Origin: Granulicella mallensis
GTDB lineage: Bacteria > Acidobacteriota > Terriglobia > Terriglobales > Acidobacteriaceae
NCBI RefSeq assembly: GCF_014203225.1
Contig: NZ_JACHIO010000023.1
Span: 1-64,000 of the forward strand
DNA: 64,000 nt
Reading direction: 5' to 3'
Part shown: one piece after another, positions 54,682-61,382 of the stretch
Numbering within the stretch: the first letter of the stretch is position 1
Layout of the letters: the number at the start of each line of letters is the position of its first letter
Translations under genes and position numbers: made by a program
Notes under the pieces: model-generated
What the model was told of the DNA's origin: nothing
The model's database searches: none
What the model saw: only the letters and a program-made list of their open reading frames with translations

Positions 54682-57600
54682 TCATGGCTTCGCCGCCAGT
54701 TTGTTGTTCTTCATGCCCAACGCGATGGGTGTCACCACCGGTGTGGCAGTGCCGATGTGTTCAATGACGATGTTGTTGGCGAGCAGCACCCACACATTGC
54801 CCGCCCCATCCACGGCAGCACGCAACGATCCGGCATTTACGACATTGGGGACAGGGATAGAAACGCCAGCGCCAGCGTAATTTCCCATCGCATCGCGGAG
54901 AAATACACCCCCGCCCGGCCCGGTGATCCATAGACCTCCCGCACCGTCGAATGCAAGGCCCTGCTGGCTGGTGCCAATCAGTGCGTAGCTACTACTTTGC
55001 TGACTGAACCCCTGGTAGCACGTAGGTGTCAGGGTTGTTCCTAGCCCGCCGTAGGGTGGAGCTTCGCAGACATAACTTTCCCCGTTACCGACGGCGGATA
55101 CGCCCCAAATATCGCCTTTACCATCCGCAGCCAGTTGCGGAAGAATCGTTATTCCCTCCCCGGTCGGTGCGACGCCGCTATTGACAATTAACTCTCCACC
55201 CGGATTCGTAAGCTCGGAAAGAATGCCGGGAGCGGTGCTGATCGAATTTCCAATCCACACGTTGTTAGAACTGTCGATGTCCAAGGCGGTGATACTGGAG
55301 TTCCCGCTGTTGGTGAACCCGGATGCGGGTGACAGCTCCACGCCAAGATTGTTGAACTCGTTCACCCCTCCGCCGTTGGCAATCCACAGATTGTCCTGGG
55401 CGTCGAAGGCTATATCGCTGCCCCCGCCGGCCACACCACTAAAGGGACTTCCGAGTACGGTGGTTCCCAGGTTCGTCAGTTCGCTCAGGACGCTGTTGCC
55501 GGAGACCCATACATTTCCGCCGGCATCAATCGCAAGCAGACCGCCGCCCGCAGGAAAGCCGGTGGAGGGTGAGAGTGCCGCACCAACGGCGTTCCATTCA
55601 ATGACGTTGCCGCCCGTGGTGTCTGTAATCCAAAGATTCCCGCTGGCATCGACCGCGAAGGAGCCGACCGTGCTCGCGGTAGTAAGGCCTCCACCGCTCG
55701 TGTAATTCAACGAGACTGACCAGTCACCCGGCAGCGCCGTGAGGATCGGCTGAAAAGGAGAGCTGAAAGTCGCCAGACCGAAGAGGTGAGTGGAGTCCAC
55801 TGCGTAGCTGCTGCCAGCACTAACGGTCACCGGCACAGGGTGCTGCGCAATGTTGAACGCAGCCTGCAGTGTGTCGGATGGCGCAATGGTCCCGTTGAAT
55901 TTTCCTGCTGGGAGCGTATCCGTCGCTGTGAACAATACACCGCAAGGACTCCCGTCACCTTCCACGCCGCCCGAGGTTGCCGTGCAGGCATTCAAGGCAT
56001 CGGCGAGCGTGTCGATCTCCACATAGGGGACAGCTGCGTTCGCAGCGGGAACCACGAATCTTGCCTGCCCGGTTGTGATATCGACCAGGTTGTTCACAGC
56101 GGCGAACGCATTCGCCAGCCCGGTGGGATTCCCGCTGCTCGTGCCCAGATAGAGATAGCTGCTGTTGCCGGTGAGTTCGTCGTTGGCTGCAAAGGGAGAT
56201 GTTGCCCATGCCGAAGCAACGGTCGTGACCTCGTTGACGACAACCGCGCTGGAACCAAGCGCGTTGCAGCTTCCCAGCGCCGTCATCATGGAGAGATTCG
56301 GATTCGCGGCGTTGGTTCCAACTTTGCCGCCGGTCGCCACCAGGTACATCTGGCTGATGGGAGAGGGGCAGGTATAACCGGCAGGCACCGTAAACTTGCC
56401 GTTTTTGTCTGTCGTAGCTGCCGCAATCTGCGAAGAGGCCGAAGCATATCCGCTCGTCCCGGCGGCATACAGGAAGACGGAGGCGCCCACAACCGGCAGC
56501 GTTCCCGCCTGAACTGTGCCGTTCAGCGCTGGCCCGGTCGGGCTTGTGATGATAGCGATGGTTCCCGAGTTCGCCGTTGTCCGGTCCGCATGAGACAGAG
56601 CCTCCACTACAACCACGCCTGATGTCGGCGGATCGGATGGTGCCGTATAAGGAATCGACAGGCCATTGGACCAGGCCGGGACGCTGGTTGCCGTCACCGC
56701 CGGGACTGCCGGCACGTAGGGTGTCGTAGCTGTAGCCGGAATCGCCGGGATCGCGGGCTTCACCGTGAAGAAACCGCAGCCACTCGCGCATACCTGCCAG
56801 TCCACTCCGGCATTCATTGCATCATTGGCCACTGCGGCGGTGAGGTTCACAGTCGCATTCGTTTGGATCTGCGCAGGCAGTGAAGGGACGAAGCCGACCG
56901 AAAGAACTGTCGACGGATTGATCGTGATGGAACTTGAACTAAGGCTCACGCTCGGATCTGCGACCGATGTTGCGACGATCGTCACCGAGGCGATAGGCGG
57001 CGGCGGCGTGATAGGCTGCGTGACCGGCGGCGCAGGAAGCGTGACCGGCGGCGCGGGTGGCGCGGTGTAGACGGCCGTCGCTCCGCTCGCCGTCTGGGCA
57101 GGAGAGATCCAGCCACAACCGCCAGGGACCGTGCTGCTGCACTGCACGGACCAGTTGACGCCTCCCGGTGAAACATCGTTCGTAACCGTGGCGCTGACGG
57201 GAGCCTGGGACGCAGCTATCATCGGCGTCGGCGGCGCCTGCGTGAAGGCGAGAGTTGGTGGTGCAGCAACCACCATGGTGATCGCGATAGCAGGATTCGA
57301 CGGCGTGGATGCCGGCGAAGACGCGGTGATCGTCACCAGGCCGCCCGTGGGAACCGAGGCAGGGGCTGTGTAGATGATCTTCCCTGCGCTTGCCGTGTGC
57401 GCGGGAGACACATTGAAGCTGCCGCATCCGCTCGTACCGCCGCAACTCGCCGTCCAGTTCACACCCAGGCTCTTCGGATCGGAAGCTACCGTAGCCGCGA
57501 GCGTCGCTTGAGCTCCCGTAGTCAGCGCGGACGGTGGCGCGGAGGACATCGTGACGACAATCGGTGCAGTGGTAACGAATGTCGCGGTGATCGACGCCGA

Positions 57601-58677
57601 TACCGCCGGATTCGTCGTGGATGCGGCCGTAATGGTGACAGTCCCGCTGGGCGGAATGGAGATAGGACTCGTATAACTTACGGAGGCCCCACTCGCTGTG
57701 TGCGCCTTAGCCGATCCACCAAATGATCCACAACTCGATGCACCGCAACTGAGAGACCAGTCGACACCGGCGGCAGCCGGATCGTTGGCAACGATCGACG
57801 TCAAGGGGGTCGAGCGAGCTGAACCGGTGGTTGTCAAATACACGTTCGACTGCAACACGCTCACCGTGACCGGAACGGGCGGAGGCGGCGCAGTGATCTG
57901 CACTTTGGCGCTTGCCGATTTGCTCGTGTCGGTCAGCGAGGTAGCCGTGATCGTCACGATGCCGCCCGTCGGCACGACGGAGGGGGCCGTATAGGTTGTG
58001 GATTCCAGCGATGATGTTGGATTGAACGAGCCGCAGGCACTCGATCCGCACGTGGCCGTCCAGGTGACGCCCGCACCCAACGGATCGTTGGTCACCACGG
58101 CGTTGAAGACGTGGGTTGCGTTGATCTCCAGAGAAGCCGGCACCGCACCAGTGAACGCAACACTGATCGGCGTCGCGACGATGGTGAGGCTCACGCTGCT
58201 GCTCTGCGATGGGTTGCTGGTCACTGTCGCAGTGACAGTAATGGCGCCTCCGATCGGCGCTACGGACGGAGCCGTGTAGACCGTAGCCGCACCATCCGCC
58301 GTATGGGCGGGAGCCAGTGTGCCGCATGCGCCATTACTGATGCTGCCCGTAACGGGATTGCCCTCGCAGGTCACGATCCAATCGACGCCTGCGCTGCTTT
58401 TGTCTCCAACCGGCATCATGCTGAAATTCACAGCGGAACCCACGGCAAGGATGCTGGTCTTCACTGCTGTTCCGCTGGCCGTGCTCATCGCAATAGGCGC
58501 AGCGGCAGCCGCCGAAGAAGAGACACCGCCACTGCTGCAGCCGGCAGTAGCTGCTGCCAGGGCCGTTATACACAGTGCGCTGAAAAGACGGCCCATCGCA
58601 TGACCATCCTGCCGCCTTCGGCATGGCCGGGCAGGTGCAAAACGTGAAAGCGGACTGGAAATAATAATGGACTGCAT
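54682..58677 (-). CDS. giant lipoprotein: six Ig-like repeats plus NHL/Vgb-type propeller
   Basis: The 1331-aa predicted surface lipoprotein has a signal (FSALCITALAAATAGC, cysteine near residue 47). Six Ig-like repeats of 90-120 aa run from about 55 to 690, each with AGVDW/AGVNW, a short-spaced Cys pair (for example TCGSSACGSF) and YTAP...GTVTITATS. A carboxypeptidase-regulatory-like and alpha-helical middle (about 700-960) and a C-terminal propeller (about 970-1310; FAVDASGNLWITDTTGGNVIEW, LAIDAGGNVWVSG) like streptogramin-lyase/NHL folds follow. The start at 58677 is supported by TAGGAGA, whose TAG is the stop of the anti-sigma-like gene, implying coupling; ATG 58596 would shorten the signal. 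It is paralogous to the protein at 61383-64000. Confidence 0.78.
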   Translation of the reverse strand: MQSIIISSPLSRFAPARPCRRRQDGHAMGRLFSALCITALAAATAGCSSGGVSSSAAAAAPIAMSTASGTAVKTSILAVGSAVNFSMMPVGDKSSAGVDWIVTCEGNPVTGSISNGACGTLAPAHTADGAATVYTAPSVAPIGGAITVTATVTSNPSQSSSVSLTIVATPISVAFTGAVPASLEINATHVFNAVVTNDPLGAGVTWTATCGSSACGSFNPTSSLESTTYTAPSVVPTGGIVTITATSLTDTSKSASAKVQITAPPPPVPVTVSVLQSNVYLTTTGSARSTPLTSIVANDPAAAGVDWSLSCGASSCGSFGGSAKAHTASGASVSYTSPISIPPSGTVTITAASTTNPAVSASITATFVTTAPIVVTMSSAPPSALTTGAQATLAATVASDPKSLGVNWTASCGGTSGCGSFNVSPAHTASAGKIIYTAPASVPTGGLVTITASSPASTPSNPAIAITMVVAAPPTLAFTQAPPTPMIAASQAPVSATVTNDVSPGGVNWSVQCSSTVPGGCGWISPAQTASGATAVYTAPPAPPVTLPAPPVTQPITPPPPIASVTIVATSVADPSVSLSSSSITINPSTVLSVGFVPSLPAQIQTNATVNLTAAVANDAMNAGVDWQVCASGCGFFTVKPAIPAIPATATTPYVPAVPAVTATSVPAWSNGLSIPYTAPSDPPTSGVVVVEALSHADRTTANSGTIAIITSPTGPALNGTVQAGTLPVVGASVFLYAAGTSGYASASSQIAAATTDKNGKFTVPAGYTCPSPISQMYLVATGGKVGTNAANPNLSMMTALGSCNALGSSAVVVNEVTTVASAWATSPFAANDELTGNSSYLYLGTSSGNPTGLANAFAAVNNLVDITTGQARFVVPAANAAVPYVEIDTLADALNACTATSGGVEGDGSPCGVLFTATDTLPAGKFNGTIAPSDTLQAAFNIAQHPVPVTVSAGSSYAVDSTHLFGLATFSSPFQPILTALPGDWSVSLNYTSGGGLTTASTVGSFAVDASGNLWITDTTGGNVIEWNAVGAALSPSTGFPAGGGLLAIDAGGNVWVSGNSVLSELTNLGTTVLGSPFSGVAGGGSDIAFDAQDNLWIANGGGVNEFNNLGVELSPASGFTNSGNSSITALDIDSSNNVWIGNSISTAPGILSELTNPGGELIVNSGVAPTGEGITILPQLAADGKGDIWGVSAVGNGESYVCEAPPYGGLGTTLTPTCYQGFSQQSSSYALIGTSQQGLAFDGAGGLWITGPGGGVFLRDAMGNYAGAGVSIPVPNVVNAGSLRAAVDGAGNVWVLLANNIVIEHIGTATPVVTPIALGMKNNKLAAKP

Positions 58678-58689
58678 GACCGGGTTCTC

Positions 58690-60480
58690 CTACCTGTCTG
58701 TATTCCGGCGGGAGTCTTTTGCAGACTCCCCATAGGCTTGATCCGCAGCGCCGGCGATGCGATCCAGCGTTGAGGACATGTCCGCGAAGATCGCTTCCGC
58801 GTTTCGCTCAGCCGGAGCATCGGTCTGCGTCAGCTCCTTCACAAACACCAGATTCCTGGACGCCTCCTCGCTAAGCGAGGCCGAGCCCCGCGCAAGGATG
58901 CGTCCATTGAAAGAGGAGCCCCCCTCCATCTGCGCCAACAGCCCGCGCTCCTGGCGCAGAGCGGTTTCCAGGCGTGCGTGATGGCTGTAGAGCAACTCCA
59001 CGACCGTCGCCGAAGCTATGACCGGCATCTGCTCTGTGGCCACAAAGCGCGTCTTCAAATCGACCATTGCGCTGCTCTCATGGCTGATCGCGAGAGCAGC
59101 GGTGAAGGTCTGTTGCGCCATCGCATTGATGTCGTCAACCTTCCGCCCGCGCGACCGAAGATATGTTTCCAGCGCCGACGAGCGGTCGGGCAAAGATGTC
59201 GCCTGCACGCTAACGGATTCACTTCCGGTGAGCGGGGCTTCCCGCATCTGCGCCGCACTCTGGAGGACGAGCTTCAATCGCGGCACTGACCCAAGTTGAG
59301 ATTCCAACTGCCGCTTGCGCTCTTCCGTCTCGACCAGACCATCCACCTCGATGGCCTGCGGAAGCCGATGGATCTCGATCTGCTCACCGGTATCTGCTGC
59401 AAGCTGATTCAGAATGAGCCTGACTGTAAGCTCGGTTTCGTCCAGTTGTTCAGGAGTCGGCGCCAGCGGACGACGGGGCAAGGGGAGCAGAAGGGGCTGT
59501 AGTTGTGACCCGATCATCTTCGGGTCGCCCACTCCTCCCACCGGCTCAAAGACGCTTGGACCGACGGAGCTCCACGGCAGGATCGTGAAATCGACTTCGG
59601 CAATCTCCACAATCTCGCTGTCGCGGAAATCGACTCGCCGCGCAATCGGATGAAAATCGGTATCCCGCACTGTCAGCGATTCTTCCGACACCTCGCCATC
59701 CGGCACGGTCGTGGTCAGCGTTAGCAGATGAACACCGCTACGATCGATACGATCGGCACGCACATGCTGATGATCGTGCCATGCCTGATACGCGGAGGCG
59801 GAGATGGGCTGGTTCCAGTCCACTCCCGCCGCGCCAAGTGTCGAACGGAGTTGTTCTTCAGCAACGGACAAGGTTGCAGGCTTAGGCCGATGCCTTCCCT
59901 GCACATCCCAATAGATCGATCGATTCACAGTCTGCTTCGCCGTCTTGATTTGAATCGTCTGGTGCGCCACTCCGGGGTTCGCCGCGGTGTTGGGCATGTC
60001 CCAGCTCTCTGCACGAACGAGCAGAGCATTTGCGCTGATACTGGGAATGCGTTCCTGCCCCAAGAACGAAAACACCAAAGCTCCCGTAATCAGCCCAATC
60101 GCCACCCCGATGGATGCTGACGGCAGAGCCGATAAGAGGCTGTGCTTCCAGGCAGCAGAAGCTGGGACAGTCCACCTTTGTTGCGACGTCTCTCGCCGCA
60201 CCTGAAACTGCAGCCACGTGGCAAATGCCTCGCGGGGCTCTTCCTGAAGGATCGTGTCCACGCCCTCCAGGCTCTCGCGATAAAGCTGGATCATGTATTC
60301 GGCGCGCGGCCCTTCGAGACTCCGTTGACGCATCCGACATTCCCTGCACATGGCCAGGTGCCGCCGCGCCGTCCACCGCTCAAAGAGTGAAAGCTCGCCG
60401 CAAAACAAAGCCGCCAATCGCTCGTCGGAGAGATGGGTATCGGAGTTGGGAAGAAGATGCCGCAGCAGCTTATCGATCAC
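58690..60480 (-). CDS. zinc-finger anti-sigma-factor-like membrane protein
   Basis: The roughly 596-aa protein has an N-terminal zinc-finger-like segment (RRHLAMCRECRM, an H-x3-C-x2-C anti-sigma pattern) and one TM helix (about 128-148; SIGVAIGLITGALVFSFLG). The large extracytoplasmic region of about 440 aa has no recognised enzyme motif. This is the layout of a membrane anti-sigma factor that binds the sigma factor inside and senses outside. The start is uncertain: GTG 60480 (MIDKLLRHLLPNSD) overlaps the sigma stop by 11 nt, while ATGs at 60492 and 60504 are also open. Overlap with sigma and coupling to the giant lipoprotein support one operon. Confidence 0.72.
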   Translation of the reverse strand: MIDKLLRHLLPNSDTHLSDERLAALFCGELSLFERWTARRHLAMCRECRMRQRSLEGPRAEYMIQLYRESLEGVDTILQEEPREAFATWLQFQVRRETSQQRWTVPASAAWKHSLLSALPSASIGVAIGLITGALVFSFLGQERIPSISANALLVRAESWDMPNTAANPGVAHQTIQIKTAKQTVNRSIYWDVQGRHRPKPATLSVAEEQLRSTLGAAGVDWNQPISASAYQAWHDHQHVRADRIDRSGVHLLTLTTTVPDGEVSEESLTVRDTDFHPIARRVDFRDSEIVEIAEVDFTILPWSSVGPSVFEPVGGVGDPKMIGSQLQPLLLPLPRRPLAPTPEQLDETELTVRLILNQLAADTGEQIEIHRLPQAIEVDGLVETEERKRQLESQLGSVPRLKLVLQSAAQMREAPLTGSESVSVQATSLPDRSSALETYLRSRGRKVDDINAMAQQTFTAALAISHESSAMVDLKTRFVATEQMPVIASATVVELLYSHHARLETALRQERGLLAQMEGGSSFNGRILARGSASLSEEASRNLVFVKELTQTDAPAERNAEAIFADMSSTLDRIAGAADQAYGESAKDSRRNTDR

Positions 60481-61168
60481 CCTGCCCACCATTCCGCAAG
60501 CCATAGACTGCTGCCAGACGCACAGCCACCTGCTTCACCACGAAAGCAGCTCGTTGTTCGCTGAACCCAAGTGCGAGACCGATGTCTTTGTACGGGAAGC
60601 CTTGCGCCCGCATTTGAAAGCACTGCCGATGCTGCGGCTTCAGACTTGAAAGTACCGTCCTCATGAGCTTGACTTGCTCCTTATTCGAATAGCTCTCCTC
60701 CGGGCTCAACGCGGGATCGGCTAGATTCTCCATGACAAAACTGCGGGCCTCTTCATTCACGACTGTCCCGTGCTCCTTCTTCAACACGTTGATGGCGAGG
60801 TTGTGGGCCACCCGGACAATCCATCCCTGGACGTTTTCGATCTTGCTCTCCTTGAGAAGCTCTATGGTCAGGCGCATAAAGGTCTCCTGAATAATTTCGT
60901 CTGCATGATCGCGTCCCAACTGCATGCTGTGCATGTAACGGTAGAGCCTGGGCCGGTACTCGTCGTACAGGGCGAGGATGAACGCTTCCCTTGAATCGCC
61001 TTTGAGAGTCTGCACGGGGTCCTGCCGTTCCTTGTCTCCAGTGGGCGCTCGATCTTCAAGCAATGTCGGCGCAAGATAGGTTGCATCCTCCGTGGGTAGT
61101 TCCGGCTCCGTGAAGCTTGAGCCGCTGTTCCGTCGAATATGAATCTCCGTTCTCTGACAGATCTGCAT
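60470..61168 (-). CDS. ECF-type RNA polymerase sigma factor
   Basis: The 232-aa protein has sigma region 2 (about 65-130; FILALYDEYRPRLYRYMHSMQLGRDHADEIIQETFMRL) and region 4 (about 175-225; LSSLKPQHRQCFQMRAQGFPYKDIGLALGFSEQRAAFVVKQ). Regions 1 and 3 are absent, as in ECF sigma factors. It would direct RNA polymerase to its own promoters when released by the anti-sigma-like protein encoded next. ATG 61168 follows AGGAG by 8 nt; the frame extends to 61345, but that would cross the hairpin at 61252-61287. It heads the seven-gene series down to 46074, which may be its regulon (inference). Confidence 0.88.
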   Translation of the reverse strand: MQICQRTEIHIRRNSGSSFTEPELPTEDATYLAPTLLEDRAPTGDKERQDPVQTLKGDSREAFILALYDEYRPRLYRYMHSMQLGRDHADEIIQETFMRLTIELLKESKIENVQGWIVRVAHNLAINVLKKEHGTVVNEEARSFVMENLADPALSPEESYSNKEQVKLMRTVLSSLKPQHRQCFQMRAQGFPYKDIGLALGFSEQRAAFVVKQVAVRLAAVYGLRNGGQGDR

Positions 61169-61251
61169 TCTCGCTGCTCCTATACCCTGCCCGCAGGGCG
61201 CAACTCGTCCTTGACGCTTCGCATCTCCCAGCGAAGACGGATGTCGTCTTT

Positions 61252-61287
61252 CCTCTGTATCCAGAGCGTGAGCCTTGGATACAGAGG
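61252..61287 (-). terminator. 12-bp perfect hairpin between the giant TIG protein and the sigma gene
   Basis: CCTCTGTATCCA (61252-61263) pairs perfectly with 61276-61287 around a 12-nt loop, about 95 nt past the stop of the upstream gene. A weaker CTTCGC/GCGAAG stem follows. It probably ends that transcript, leaving the sigma operon with its own promoter somewhere in 61169-61251. Confidence 0.6.
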
Positions 61288-61382
61288 GCGGTGAAAGCAG
61301 AGTCGAGATTTGCATATCCATGCGAAACGGTTGCGATGCCCACATTATTTCTCCGAGTATTTTTCGCCCCTGCCTGCACTCG

